A stretch of DNA of 64,000 nucleotides from Ophiocordyceps camponoti-saundersi (nom. inval.) (taxonomy: Eukaryota; Ascomycota; Sordariomycetes; Hypocreales; Ophiocordycipitaceae), in assembly GCA_003339415.1 (NCBI GenBank), contig PDHQ01000044.1, positions 124,001 to 188,000 on the forward strand, given 5' to 3'. Within the stretch, counting starts at the first letter, position 1; each line of letters starts with the position of its first letter. Below are positions 1 to 10,700 of the stretch, piece after piece. The position numbers and the translations under genes were made by a program. A model generated the notes under the pieces. That model made no database searches, was not told where the DNA came from, and was given only the letters and a program-made list of their open reading frames with translations.

Positions 1-296
1 ATATCCGGGAGTGTCACCTCAGTTGACAATGAATAACACGTTGATGGACGTGTCACGTCGCGATGCCCCAGCTTGGCGGGTAGTTCAGGTTTTATTGACG
101 ACGGTTCGAGCGTTCCATCGAAGCCTCTGCGGATATAACTTATAAATGTCGAGAGAGCCTTTTCTCGACAGCGAACCCCTTGAACGTTACCCTCCCTCGA
201 TCGGCTTGCTGGGCATCAAGTCAGCTCTGCTCCACAGATCGACCTTGAATGCATGTACACGATAATATATAGCTTCGCAGAGGACGGACCGGACCA
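1..296. other. Intergenic, left edge
   Basis: This is the 5' flank of the Zn2Cys6 regulator. It contains a TATA-like stretch (tataacttataaat, about 132-146) roughly 150 bp before the start codon. I see no gene and no perfect copy of the TCGGCGA element found in the other cluster promoters. Confidence 0.5.
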
Positions 297-1568
297 ATGG
301 ACGGATCCAAGCGTCGACTCGAGAGACTGGCATGTGACCGTTGCCACCGACAAAAGCTGCGCTGCAGTCGAGCCTCGAGCCAGAGCAGGGCTTGTCAACG
401 GTGTGTCAAGGCTGGCGAGCGATGCACCTACAGCCCACCGCTGCGTTTGGGAAGGCCGGTCAGTAGCAACAAACAGGACAAGAATGGTCGCTCTCCACGC
501 TCTTCCCCGTCGACGACGCTCCGCGGGTCGCGCCACAGCACCCCAGCGACGTGCGTCGAAGGAGGCATGCCCATGGCCGAGAGCGTCGACATGTCGGGCC
601 AGGCGACGGCCCCGTCCGCCTCGCCCACCATCGTGGCTATGCCTGAGCCGCAGTCGACAGACTTTCTGATGGCGACTGCATCGGCCATGGACAAGGCCTT
701 TCTCCTGGCAGCCGAGGACGACTATCGGAACGGCATAAGCATGGTACCCAACATGATGCTAGACATGGACTACGAACAGCAACAACAACTATCGACCGCT
801 TGCGACATGGATGATTTTTACCTGTATGGCCCGACCCCCTGTCCTCCCGAGACCTTATTCGATGACGGGTCGCAACCTGGATTCGACAGCGACCCTGAGC
901 GGCAGCTGCTGGCGTTACAGCAGAGTCTCCTGGAAGCTGTGGTGGTTGACGACGTCGACGGGCTCAAGAAGACCATTAGCCTTACCGCTCGCGCCTTCAA
1001 TATGTTGTTGGGCATCATCACGGCGCTCACGAGCCCATCTCCCTCGCCCTCTTGTTCGAGCTCTTCCGAGTCGCCGCCACTGCTTGGCTCTTGCCACCGG
1101 CTCCAAAGCGGCGACTCCGGCACGACAACGATCCTCCTCGTCACGGCGTGCTACGCGCGCATCCTACAAAATGTCGACGCCATCGCCAGTCGTCTCCACG
1201 AAATGGTTAGCTGCTGCGACCACGAGGCGCTGATGGCGCTGCCTTGCATCCAGATGGGCACCTTCATCCCCTCTACACTCGTTGCCCCGGCCATACAGAC
1301 TTCGGTTCTCATCCAGATGCTGTCGCAGTCCGTGTGCGAGATCGAGAAGAGGCTGCCGTCGTTGACCTGCGTCCTTCTTGTACCTCCGGCGGCGGCGGTG
1401 AGAGGCGGAGCCGTCGGGAGGTCTCACGTTGCTGACATGGTTGGCGCCGTCTATGGCAACGTCATTCATCTCGAGGCTCATGTGAAGAGCGTGCTGGGCG
1501 CTACGTTGGACTTGTTGAGCAGGGGAGGGAGCTGTCATCGCGAGAATCGAGGGTATGCGATGGAATGA
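297..1568 (+). CDS. Zn2Cys6 transcription factor, AflR type
   Basis: This is a nuclear DNA-binding protein and probably the pathway-specific activator of the adjacent PKS-NRPS cluster. A single open frame of 423 aa has a binuclear zinc cluster at its N-terminus (about residues 11-37), with six cysteines spaced CxxCx6C...CxxCx6C. A basic linker ending in LGRP follows. The middle is low in complexity and rich in Ser/Pro/Gln. The C-terminal third resembles the AflR regulatory domain (ACYARILQNVD, then IQMGTF... and a helical QMLSQSVCEIEKRL segment). No intron is needed. It lies at the left end of the cluster, head-to-tail with the peptidase-like gene. Known AflR proteins bind palindromic TCG/CGA half-sites, so this protein is the natural candidate to bind the TCGGCGA element in the cluster promoters. 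That link is inferred. Fusarin clusters of Fusarium, as I recall them, have no built-in regulator, so this may be an addition. Confidence 0.9.
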   Translation: MDGSKRRLERLACDRCHRQKLRCSRASSQSRACQRCVKAGERCTYSPPLRLGRPVSSNKQDKNGRSPRSSPSTTLRGSRHSTPATCVEGGMPMAESVDMSGQATAPSASPTIVAMPEPQSTDFLMATASAMDKAFLLAAEDDYRNGISMVPNMMLDMDYEQQQQLSTACDMDDFYLYGPTPCPPETLFDDGSQPGFDSDPERQLLALQQSLLEAVVVDDVDGLKKTISLTARAFNMLLGIITALTSPSPSPSCSSSSESPPLLGSCHRLQSGDSGTTTILLVTACYARILQNVDAIASRLHEMVSCCDHEALMALPCIQMGTFIPSTLVAPAIQTSVLIQMLSQSVCEIEKRLPSLTCVLLVPPAAAVRGGAVGRSHVADMVGAVYGNVIHLEAHVKSVLGATLDLLSRGGSCHRENRGYAME

Positions 1569-2257
1569 ACGTTGTGATGATGGAGGTTGTTTAACCGGGT
1601 TGGGCAAGGTCTGTCCATGTGTATAGTGTTGATGGCATCTATCACGGGGTTGATCGTGATGACATAGATTGATCTGCCGGTGCGGAGCTGGGTTCACACT
1701 TGCTCGAGTTCCTCAACAATCGATTATAACTGCGTCGTGACATGAAGCTGTCTTGAGTTCACCTGGAATATGCGTTCTTTGATAGCTGTGGCCTGGGGTT
1801 ACGAGAGGTGTCTTGTTCATAAGAGCGGAAAGGAGCCAGATAACCGTCAAGCAACAAATCAAAAACTGGTCGGCGAAAGACGTGAACTATGAAGAAACCA
1901 GCTACTTACTGACTTCCCAGCGCATGACAGCATTGGAAAACGAGTCAGCGTGGGAATTAGCTATACGAGACATTGCTAACCCTTTGTATAGAGTTTGAAA
2001 AGCAGCATCAATATATATGTATACCCATACTTCCGCGTAGTTACAGACTCGCCATCCGAGGTTCATTCTCGTTCCAGCGTGATGTATAAGACTATAGAAG
2101 TGATCATACGTCGGCACATCGAAGCCGAGCGTCCAACACGTTCTCCTTTCGGAGAATAACTCCGGATGACCCCAGGCCTCGGCAATAGCTATACAAAGCA
2201 GCTGTATGTATGCTATGCGTCGGGAAGACTAGGCACGCAACTCTTCCGTCGACCAGC
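1569..2257. other. Intergenic, regulator to peptidase-like gene
   Basis: No gene is visible. Short open frames here lack family features. The stretch serves as the promoter of the peptidase-like gene and carries one TCGGCGA element at 1870-1876. Confidence 0.5.
1870..1876 (+). promoter_or_regulatory. TCGGCGA element, peptidase-like gene promoter
   Basis: A perfect TCGGCGA (palindromic TCG-N-CGA) lies about 380 bp upstream of the start at 2258. The same heptamer recurs in most other promoters of the cluster. It is a candidate binding site for the cluster Zn2Cys6 protein, by inference. Confidence 0.45.
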
Positions 2258-3559
2258 ATGTACGGAAATCTCAACCCCTTCGTGCTGGCAGTAAGCCTGG
2301 CGGCCGGTGCTCATGCCGCGGTGTCGGAAGGCGTCGTGGCCCTGCCGGCTGTCTGGAACGGCTTCGGATATCTCTTCAATGTCACAGTCGGTGGCCAGGA
2401 GTTGACCATGCTCAGTGACTGGACGTGGATGTCCCTCTTTGTCCGTTCTGGACGATGCATGGGTCGTTATGATCCGGCCGTCTGCGTCGGTGAGAACGGA
2501 CAGACCTTTTTCGACGAGAGGCGTTCGACGACTTTCGAGAATAAGACGTCGTTGCCTCAGATCCGCTGGCCGATGACGGCCTTTGCACCCAACTTCACCG
2601 TCGACTACGGGGCCGATACCATCTGCGTCGGCGCCGTCTGCCATGCAGAGACCATCTTCCAGCTGTCCAACTTTCCGTACCCTGCAGACGCCATCCCCAG
2701 AGTTCCCTTTGGCGGCATCTACGGCTTGGCTCCCGTGACGGCCGGCCTGAGCGAGGCCTCGCATCCGGCTCATTACCAGTTCTGGAAAGGCGGCAAGTCG
2801 GGCGCGCGTGTTGGTTGGCACTCGTGCTCGGCGTTGTCGTCGACTGAGTCTTGTCTTGGCGGCGAGGCGAAATTCGTCTTTGGTGGCACTGATTCGGCGA
2901 TGTATCATGATACTGATATGAGGACGTTTGCCGTTCGAAACCCGACCTGGCTCGAAGATGCGTTTTATCCGGTTCGACCGCCGAGGAAGAATTATTGGAG
3001 TGCTACGTTGACCGGCTGCTGGGTCCGAACGAGAGAGGGCGAGTCATCCAACTTTGCTCTTGGGGGCTCTCGTGACGGCGGTGGCAGCGGCGACGACGAC
3101 AACAATAATAGCACGCTCGCCTTACTAGACGAAGGGTCCGAAGGTCTCGGCGCTCCTTTATCGTCAAAGGCGTACGCCTGGCTCACACAGCAAGTCGGGG
3201 CGAGTCCTGCTTCAGAAGAAGTGGTCGACGCCATCACCAGGCAGGGTTCTTCCGGCTTCAACACGGCCTTACAGAAATGGTTTACTGTTCCCTGCGGAGA
3301 GACAGAAGATTTTCCAGAGCTGGTTTATGAGCTCGAGGGAAGAGCAAACTACACGATTCGGCCTCGAGACTACGTTACCAGACTGAAAGAGGAGAACTCG
3401 TGTTATCTGAATATCAACGTGTGGAAATATGGCAGGACTGAGGATGGGGATGCGCGAGTTGTGTTGCTGGGAGGGATGTTTTTGAAGAGGCTTTATGTTG
3501 TGCTTGATTTTGATAGGCTTTCTTTCGGGTTTGCTCCTCTCAAGGGGGTTCGTGATTGA
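2258..3559 (+). CDS. fus4: Peptidase A1-like secreted protein with altered catalytic motifs (FUS4 type)
   Basis: This is a pepsin-fold (A1 family) protein of 433 aa, counted from the Met at 2258. That Met starts a good signal peptide (MYGNLNPFVLAVSLAAGAHA); the in-frame start at 2210 would put a charged leader before it, so I reject it. The N-lobe region YLFNVTVGGQELTMLSDWTW aligns with the first active-site loop, but the usual D-T-G reads D-W-T. The C-lobe region LALLDEGSEG aligns with the second loop, where D-T-G-T/S reads D-E-G-S. Both aspartates survive but the loop residues that position them do not, so activity is doubtful. Several N-glycosylation sequons (NVT, NKT, NFT, NST, NYT) agree with secretion. 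I recall that Fusarium fusarin clusters carry an A1 peptidase gene (FUS4) that is not needed for fusarin C; the gene number is from memory. It could be a pseudoenzyme or a chaperone. Confidence 0.8.
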   Translation: MYGNLNPFVLAVSLAAGAHAAVSEGVVALPAVWNGFGYLFNVTVGGQELTMLSDWTWMSLFVRSGRCMGRYDPAVCVGENGQTFFDERRSTTFENKTSLPQIRWPMTAFAPNFTVDYGADTICVGAVCHAETIFQLSNFPYPADAIPRVPFGGIYGLAPVTAGLSEASHPAHYQFWKGGKSGARVGWHSCSALSSTESCLGGEAKFVFGGTDSAMYHDTDMRTFAVRNPTWLEDAFYPVRPPRKNYWSATLTGCWVRTREGESSNFALGGSRDGGGSGDDDNNNSTLALLDEGSEGLGAPLSSKAYAWLTQQVGASPASEEVVDAITRQGSSGFNTALQKWFTVPCGETEDFPELVYELEGRANYTIRPRDYVTRLKEENSCYLNINVWKYGRTEDGDARVVLLGGMFLKRLYVVLDFDRLSFGFAPLKGVRD

Positions 3560-4095
3560 AGGAAGAGCTTTGATGGGGATCTGCGAGGATATATCGAAAG
3601 CATCATGGCAACCTTGATATAACCCTCCTCCGAGCTGGTCAGTGATCGACGTAGGAAACATCATGTCAAGCAAACGCTCTTATACTGCTTTGTATTCACT
3701 CGATGAAGAGCATTCACCGGAGAAATCGTGTTTACAGCCGTTGTGCGGTCGATAGGCTGCATCTAGTAATCAGCCGTGCCAATTTAGAGCCCTGCTCGGG
3801 CCACAGCCCCATACATAGACCTTGCACGGGCGGTTATAGGTATCGTCACGTTTACCACGCAACAAGACTGTGACTCTTCTCTCTTCCGCGTCTTTTTCTG
3901 AACTGAAGGAGACTCTTAACTTATATTTGATCGACCCTACGGTCCCTTCTTCAGTACGAATAGGGATCGACAGCGCATCTTTTTTACCTCTCCTGGTCAA
4001 ACCAGGCCTTTGACGCCCTAAACAAGACGAATCCATCTCACGCAAACATTAAGCCCGATCAGGAAGACGATTAACCAGCCCAAAGAGGCCAAGAG
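3560..4095. other. Intergenic before gag remnant
   Basis: No gene is supported. An imperfect inverted repeat (gatcgaccctac near 3930 and aatagggatcgac near 3959) is present. It could be a transcription-end hairpin or a relic of the adjacent transposon. No long terminal repeat pair could be recognised. Confidence 0.35.
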
Positions 4096-4734
4096 GTGGG
4101 GACATTTCGCTGCCGGAATCTTGTCACGATGAGCTCCGGCGGGCATATCCGTACCAAGGGCGACCTCATCGGTGGCCTTCAATGGACTATGCAGACGCTC
4201 AAGGGCCGCCAGAATTTCCGTTCTTGGGAATGCAGTGTGTTGCTTAGCCTTGAGGAAGCAAAATTGCTGCCTCACGTCAAATACGGCAAGCCCTCGGCAG
4301 AATCGACTGAAGACTGGGCTAAGAAGGATGCCGATGTGAAAAGGATCCTGACTTCCTATCTTAGTAACAGAATTCACAAGGAATTGGAGGTTGCTGGATG
4401 GACTTCCAGCTGTACAGCAAAGGAAACCTTTGAGATTATTCGGAGGATCTGCCTGGCCGAGTACAGGACACCCTATCCAATTTATCTTCAAGAATTCATT
4501 CGCCTCAAGGCGTCCAACTTCGCAACCATGGAGGGATATGTCAAAAGACTCCTGATCTGCTGGGACCAGATCATCGCCGCGATGCCTGACTCGTCCGAGA
4601 AGTGGTTCGTGGGCAATGTCATTAACGGGATCAAGGATAGTCACCCTTCCTTGTACGCTATGTGGATGCGAAATCTCGAGGAAGAAAGGGAACCTTCCAA
4701 GGCAGATGTCCTCAAGACCCTTCACGGGTTATGA
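4096..4734 (+). mobile_element. Solitary Copia-type gag remnant
   Basis: The open frame of 212 aa resembles the gag region of Ty1/Copia-like elements (UBN2/Retrotran_gag_2 type). Signs are a tryptophan-containing start (FRSWECSVLLSLEE), a central WAKKDADVKRILTSYLSN segment, and CTAKETFEIIRRIC, where these proteins usually have a W-x-x-L segment. The internal Met at 4129 is an equally good start. No zinc knuckle, protease, integrase or reverse transcriptase follows before the GST gene, and I found no LTRs. It is therefore an orphan or domesticated gag copy. It sits between the FUS4-type and FUS3-type genes and so interrupts an otherwise fusarin-like gene block. Its frame is intact, which suggests recent insertion or selection. 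Confidence 0.65.
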
Positions 4735-5026
4735 GCCCTTCGCGCTTCTGGCCTTCTGCGTTGTGCGTCTCTCACACGACTTCCTGTGTAATGATGAAGG
4801 AAGAGATACGAATGTAGACTGCGATAAAGAATGGCTGGCGCAGAAAGATGCTGGGCGGCGATTGCATGGTCATTAGGTGTTTCGCGATCTCATCTCGGCT
4901 CGGGATCAAAGAAGCTTGTATATCTCGGCTCGTGGAACTCTACTCACCGTTGTTCTTGTACAGCCATCACTATAGCTAGCATCAATGCTGATTTAATCTC
5001 TGTCTTTCGATACCGGGAGACAGGCT
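4735..5026. other. Intergenic, gag to GST
   Basis: No gene is seen. It holds the 3' ends of two convergent frames, the gag remnant and the GST gene. Short frames here lack recognisable domains. Confidence 0.4.
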
Positions 5027-5744
5027 TCAGCTCTTGTCGGAGTTGACACGCCTCACTGATATCAAAGTCGGCGGCCCAAACACATCCCTGACTTCCTCAT
5101 CTGCAACAGTTCTCAGATACCAATCAGTCAGGTTGGGAGACCTCTTCCTCATCTGCTCATCAATAACGTGAAGAAAAGCCCAGACAAGAGCTGATGCCAG
5201 CGTCAAATCCGCAAGACTCAATAGGTCGTCACCAACCAACCACTTCCGGCCATGGAGATGTCGTTCTACAACAGCCAACGCCTTGTCAATCCGAGCAAGA
5301 GCCCGAACCTCTTTCTCCTCGTCATACGAGCCCATACCGACCCGCCAGATAACGAGGTCGAGGACGGGAGGCGTTACCTCACCGTCGGTGAAGCATATCC
5401 ACTGCCGGATCTGAGCACAGGTCGTAGCATCTCGTCCAAGGAGCTGCTCTGCTCGAGGACCCGATTGCGCCACGTACTGAGCGATGGCATCGGACTCGGT
5501 CAGACATAATCCGTCTGATCCTTCAAAGGCTGGTACTTTCCCGACTGGAAACTTGGAGAGGAAGTCGGCCGTTCGGTTCGTCACCATGTGCTGATAATCG
5601 GCTATCTCCAGCTCGAGTCCATTGAGCTTAGCTGCCGCGAGCACCTTCATCGAGGGTCAGCGAGTTGATGAGGCAGGGTGAAACGCGTCGTCTTACTTTA
5701 TAGACCCTGCCGTTGGGCATGAAAGAATAGATCTTGCCAAACAT
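5027..5744 (-). CDS. fus3: Glutathione S-transferase / eEF1B-gamma-like protein (FUS3 type)
   Basis: This is a cytosolic GST-fold protein of 221 aa. Exon 1 is 5744-5697 and exon 2 is 5644-5027, with a 52-nt intron (GTAAGA..AG) at 5696-5645. The first exon is needed because it supplies beta-strand 1 (MFGKIYSFMPNGRVYK) of the thioredoxin-like domain. Visible features are the FPVGKVPAFEG cis-proline segment, LTESDAIAQYVA (the glutathione-binding E-S/D pair), and the C-terminal helical domain with LADLTLASALVWAF. The gene resembles the GST part of eEF1B-gamma but lacks the EF1G domain. Fusarin clusters have such a gene (FUS3), whose loss did not stop fusarin C synthesis as I recall. A role in self-protection or isomerisation is possible. 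It is divergent from the gag and co-directional with the hydrolase upstream. A TCGGCGA element lies 129 bp before the start. Confidence 0.88.
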
Positions 5745-5872
5745 TGCTGGCGAAGGAGACGGGCAGAACATGGAGAGGAGAGTAAGTAACAAAAAAAGTC
5801 AAATACGGCTTTGTATATTCAATATCTGACGAGAAAGAACGTCAACCAGAAATGAAAAGAGTTACACGATGT

Positions 5873-5879
5873 TCGGCGA
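5873..5879 (+). promoter_or_regulatory. TCGGCGA element, GST promoter
   Basis: A perfect TCGGCGA is present 129 bp upstream of the GST start codon at 5744. The 225-bp spacer between hydrolase and GST holds no gene. Confidence 0.45.
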
Positions 5880-5969
5880 GTTTCCCATCTCCAGCCAAGC
5901 ATGCTACATACAGGTAAATGCCAAGCATGGGACCAACCACAGCCCTGACTATTGACGGAGACTTTGCTA

Positions 5970-7256
5970 CTACTCGGCTCGACAACCAGCGATTCTACCC
6001 TCCGCTCTCTGAATCCCAAACTGTCCGTCCAACCAGGAAAACACCTTGTGATGCAGGAGCGCGAGGGAGCCGATCTTAGCTTGCAAGCCCCCGGCCGACT
6101 TCCCCTTACCGATCCACAGCTCCTTTTCCGCGGGTCCGAGCTGGGTCAGACCTTCGAATATCTTCTCGGCGTTCTGAGCTGGCGTGAAGTAGAAAGTATT
6201 GGCCGCCCCGGTCACGAGCGAAGGACAGCGCAGCTTCGAGAGATGGTCGGTCTTGAGGGAGAAACGTTGCATGGCCCGCATTACTTCGGCCGGCGAGTCG
6301 ACTCCGAAGACCCATTTGCTGTGGCCAAACTCCCACCGCAGCTGGAAGTTGAGGATGGAAAGCCCGTTTACCACGAGGTTGAAGATGCTGTCGCTGAGCC
6401 AGCCGCTGAGCCAGCCGTTGATGAACCACGTTGGCATGCGGCTGTGTGCTACGTCAAAGAGGTCATAAGGTCCGTCAACAGACACGCACGCCTTGATTCG
6501 AGGGTCTGATGCCCCTCGAAGGGCGAGATAGCCCCCGAGAGAGGCACCGTAGAGGGCGACCCGATTGATATCAAGCTCGTGTTCTGGAGCCAGCTCACAG
6601 ACCAGGTAGTCAATCACCTTTTCCGTGATACACTCCCAGTCGTGCCTGAGCCGAAGCTTGTCTCTCCGCAAAGGGAGTCCCTGTCCCGGACCGTCGAAGC
6701 TGAGGACGGCATAACCCCGAGGAAGCGCACCGGCCGCCCCGTAAAAGTATAGCTCTTCCTGTGTCGAATCGAAGCCACCCGTCTGAATGATGACGGGCAA
6801 CTTGTCAGCTCCGAGCCTATGATGCTCGGCTGGAAGGTAGAGACGGCCGGGTATTTTCTGCTCCTGACTGATGGGAATAGCAACGTTGCACACCGTCGCG
6901 TCCAGTAGCACCCAACCCTTGTCGAAGGCATCGACGCTCTCCTTCGCCGCTACGAGGATCCGGTCATCGTCCGGTGAGCAGTGTAGAAAGAACTCGCTGG
7001 CCCGGAAGTAGTTTGCAGCACGCAAATATGCCCAGCAGGCGGCCGTCCTGTCATTGTGGACTTGGGCATCCTCGGCTGACGCCAGGGCTCTGTGCCCCAT
7101 GTTCGACCAGGCGCGGTACCAGCTCTCGGCATCGCCATCCTTGATCCACGACGCTGCTTCGAGACACTCGCCGATCTCGGCTCCGTGATACGGGGCGGCG
7201 CCGAGGAGGCGGAGAAACTCGAAGTCGAAGAGATCCGAGGAGAAGACTTGGCGCAT
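5970..7256 (-). CDS. fus2: Alpha/beta hydrolase, lactam-forming type (FUS2/PsoB/CcsE family)
   Basis: This 428-aa single-exon protein belongs to the fungal alpha/beta-hydrolase family found beside PKS-NRPS genes (Fus2, PsoB, CcsE). It has a helical N-terminal cap ([21 protein letters not shown]). The catalytic core has the oxyanion strand [17 protein letters not shown], the nucleophile elbow [11 protein letters not shown] (Ser near residue 240) and a C-terminal [22 protein letters not shown] segment with the likely histidine. In fusarin C biosynthesis Fus2 is reported to act right after the PKS-NRPS, closing the 2-pyrrolidone ring. It is divergent from the PKS-NRPS gene with a shared 528-bp promoter, as expected if both are switched on together. 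I could not place the acidic triad member: the usual region reads [14 protein letters not shown] and has no obvious Asp. Confidence 0.9.
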   Translation of the reverse strand: MRQVFSSDLFDFEFLRLLGAAPYHGAEIGECLEAASWIKDGDAESWYRAWSNMGHRALASAEDAQVHNDRTAACWAYLRAANYFRASEFFLHCSPDDDRILVAAKESVDAFDKGWVLLDATVCNVAIPISQEQKIPGRLYLPAEHHRLGADKLPVIIQTGGFDSTQEELYFYGAAGALPRGYAVLSFDGPGQGLPLRRDKLRLRHDWECITEKVIDYLVCELAPEHELDINRVALYGASLGGYLALRGASDPRIKACVSVDGPYDLFDVAHSRMPTWFINGWLSGWLSDSIFNLVVNGLSILNFQLRWEFGHSKWVFGVDSPAEVMRAMQRFSLKTDHLSKLRCPSLVTGAANTFYFTPAQNAEKIFEGLTQLGPAEKELWIGKGKSAGGLQAKIGSLALLHHKVFSWLDGQFGIQRAEGRIAGCRAE

Positions 7257-7784
7257 GGTGACGTTGATCTGAACTCAATAACGAGATCTGACGGAGTTTA
7301 CGATGGATCGAAGGAGGAACGGCGCCACATGAGATGGGCTGTTATGAAGTCATTATAGGCAACGAGCCCATCGAGGAGGAGCCGGAGCCACAGGGAATGG
7401 GCTCTTAAGAGATCACGAAAGGAAACGAGTCGCGAGATCCCCCGTCGGCGACTTCGACGAACACATCCCCAATCTAGTCGGCGACTTCGACGGGTATGAA
7501 CATCCCTATTCGACGGTCTCCACGAGCACGGATAGATGGGTTCAAGTCGGCCAAGGGAGTGGTGTCCGGGCTCCTCGGAACCAGATCATCTGAACTTGGT
7601 TGCCTTCAAATATTCGGATAAATCTGCCTCATCAGTATCCTGTGAGTCGTCATTGGCTGCCTAACAGCCGGTATTCCTCTCCCATCTTTCGATATCATCA
7701 CCGCCGTTTACCCCTTTTCTTTTCCAACATCATCACCACTGGGATACCAACACCGCCATCGGAAGACTTGCCTCAAGGATCAAC
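7257..7784. promoter_or_regulatory. Bidirectional promoter of hydrolase and PKS-NRPS
   Basis: This 528-bp divergent promoter holds no gene. A 16-bp sequence (GTCGGCGACTTCGACG) occurs twice without mismatch at 7444-7459 and 7477-7492, a 33-bp period. Each copy contains TCGGCGA followed nine bases later by a second TCG-A-CG half-site pair. The arrangement suggests cooperative binding by a zinc-cluster protein, by inference. Confidence 0.6.
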
Positions 7785-10700
7785 ATGAGTATCCCAAAGA
7801 GTACCAAGGAGCCCATTGCCGTCGTCGGCGTGGCATGCCGCTTCCCAGGTGGCGCCAATAGCCCGTCTAAGCTATGGGACCTCCTCTGCGAGAAGAGAGA
7901 TGTCCAGCAGGATATCTCACGCTTCAATGTTGATGCCTTCTATAACGAGGATGGTGAGAAAGCAGGTTGCACAAACGCAAGAAAGGCATACCTTCTTTCA
8001 GAAGACATACGCAGATTCGATGCAGCCTTCTTCAGAACAAGCCCACACGAGGCGGAAAGCATGGATCCTCAACAGAGACTTCTCCTCGAGACGGTGTACG
8101 AAGCGACAGAGGACGCTGGAATTCCGCTCAAGGCAGACGGATCAAATACTGCCGTCTACGTCGGTAACATGACGGGAGACTATCATGAGATGCTGCTGCG
8201 TGATCCCCAGCATCTGCCCAAGTATATGGCGACGGGCACCGCGCGAAGCATCCTCGCCAATCGCGTGTCGTATTTTTTCAACTGGAAAGGGCCTTCTATG
8301 ACCATTGACACAGCCTGTTCTTCCAGTCTCGTCGCAGTCCACGAGGCGGTCACGGCGCTGCGGTTGGGTATGTCTGACGCTGCCTGCGCCGCTGGAACAA
8401 ATCTGATTCTTGGGCCGGAGATGATGATTTCCGAGTCCAAGCTGCACATGCTGTCTCCCACAGGCCGCAGTAGAATGTGGTCCGCATCCGCTGACGGGTA
8501 CGCCAGGGGCGAGGGTACTGCAGCAGTTATACTCAAGACATTGTCAAGGGCCTTGAAGGATGGAGACTACATTCATGGAATCATTCGTGAGACTGGCGTC
8601 AACTCTGACGGACGTGAGTATATTGCCTTGCTCCAAGTCTTTGGCAGCCTCACTGACACGAGAACGTGTGAGCTGTAGGCACAAGCGGTATTACCCTACC
8701 CAGCTCTCAGTCCCAAAAGGAACTTATCCGGAAAACGTATGAAAATGCTGGCCTCGACTGTTTGTCTGACGCGGGCCGCTGTCAGTTCTTCGAAGCTCAT
8801 GGAACAGGCACGCCCGCCGGTGATCCCATTGAAGCAAGGGCCATTCATGAGGCCTTCTTTGGCGACAGCCGGACCAGCTCCAGTGCGTCGATGCTTGTCG
8901 GATCGGTCAAGTCTGTCATCGGCCATCTGGAAGGTTGTGCAGGCTTGGCAGGCCTCATTAAGGCTATCGAGGCAGTCAAACGTGGAGTGATACCACCAAA
9001 CATGCACTTTGAGAAGCTGAACCCGGACATTGAACCCTTTTCTGCACGCCTGCGCATAGCAACCGATACCGTGCCATGGCCGGAACTGCCGCCAAACATG
9101 CCGCGTCGTGCAAGCGTCAATTCTTTCGGCTTCGGCGGCACCAACGCGCATGCCATAGTGGAGAGCTTTGAGGTGGAAGCCCAGGATAAGGCTCGCGGTG
9201 ATCTTGCAGTCACGCCGTTGGTCGTATCAGCCAACTCGGAGCATTCACTTCGTAGGCTGGTTGAGGCGATGCGTTCAAGGCTCGAAGAAGTGAATGACAG
9301 CGACCAATTGGGACAGATACTGTTCACACTCGCAACCAGACGGTCACAACTCCCACTCCGAGCTGTCTTCTCCGGACGCTCGGTCCAGACCCTGCGGAAG
9401 AGATTGGACGAGGTGACGGCTAGCGAAGCAGCGCCAATGTCCTTCGCCGAAGACGCCAGACATCCCGGTCAGATCGGGAGAATCATCGGCGTCTTCACGG
9501 GACAGGGTGCTCAGTGGCCAACCATGGGTCGTGAACTGCTGCGAACCTCCCACTTCGCTCGCAGCTTCATGGCGAAGCTGGAGGGGAGTCTCGCATGCTT
9601 GCCGGAACCCCCTCCGTGGACGCTGTCGGAACAATGTCTCGCCGACGCCGACGCCTCTCGTCTCGGTGAAGCCGTCGTCTCACAGCCCCTTTGCACCGCA
9701 GTCCAACTCATCGTTGTCGAGCTGCTTCGCCGCGCCGGCGTGCGCTTCAGCTGTGTCATTGGCCATTCTTCGGGGGAGATTGCCGCTGCTTACACCGCTG
9801 GATTCATCACGGCTGAAGATGCGATTCGAATCGCCTACTGTCGTGGCGTCTGCGCAAGACTTGCCAGAGGCCGGGAGGGCCAAAGGGGAGCCATGATGGC
9901 TGCCGGCCTCTCCTATAAAGACGCTATGGCTCTGTGTGACGAAAGTTTCTCTGGCCGCCTTCACGTTGCCGCCAGCAATTCACCGTCTGGCGTCACACTC
10001 TCAGGGGATGAGGACGCTGTCGACGAGGCGATGACGCTTCTTCAGGGGCAGGGCACCTTCGCCCGCGTCCTCAAGGTTGACACAGCCTACCATTCACCAC
10101 ACATGATGCCATGCTCTGACCCGTATATGAATCTTCTCGAGGCGTGCAAAATCAAGCCACTGGAGGGCGACCCATCCTGCGAATGGTTCTCAAGCGTCCT
10201 CGGCCAACGTATATGCGGCTCTGTCCATGCCCATCTCCTCTCGGCCGAGTATTGGAAGGAGAACATGATCAAACCTGTCTTGTTCACAAATGCCGTTGAA
10301 CTCGTCATCAATCAAGCCATCATGCCCTGTCAGGTAGCTCTCGAGATTGGGCCGCATCCCGCGCTCAAGGGTCCTTTTGGACAGACTTTCAAGCAGTCTA
10401 CGGGCACCCAGCTACCCTACCAGGCCACCCTAGCCCGGAATTTCGATGATGTCGAGGCTCTGAGCGACACCCTAGGCTTCTTATGGTCTCGTTTGGGCAG
10501 TGAAGCTGTCTGCATGGCCTCATATGCTGAGGCCTTTACTTCGCCTGCCATCTCTCGCTCCCTCGCAACTAGAATGCCCTCGTATCCCTGGGATCACACG
10601 CAGTCGTTTTGGAGAGAATCTTCAAAATCAGTCAACTTTCGGTTTCGGAAGAGTCCACCACATCCGCTTCTCGGCGTTCGCTCGACAGAGGATGCGGCCC

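Noticed and set aside
4096..5026. Complete LTR retrotransposon
   Set aside because: Only a gag-like frame is present; no reverse transcriptase, integrase or terminal repeats were seen.
8614..8678. Continuation of the first PKS exon as a separate 297-aa protein
   Set aside because: The extra residues after the GTGAGT donor are intron; splicing to 8679 restores the ketosynthase.
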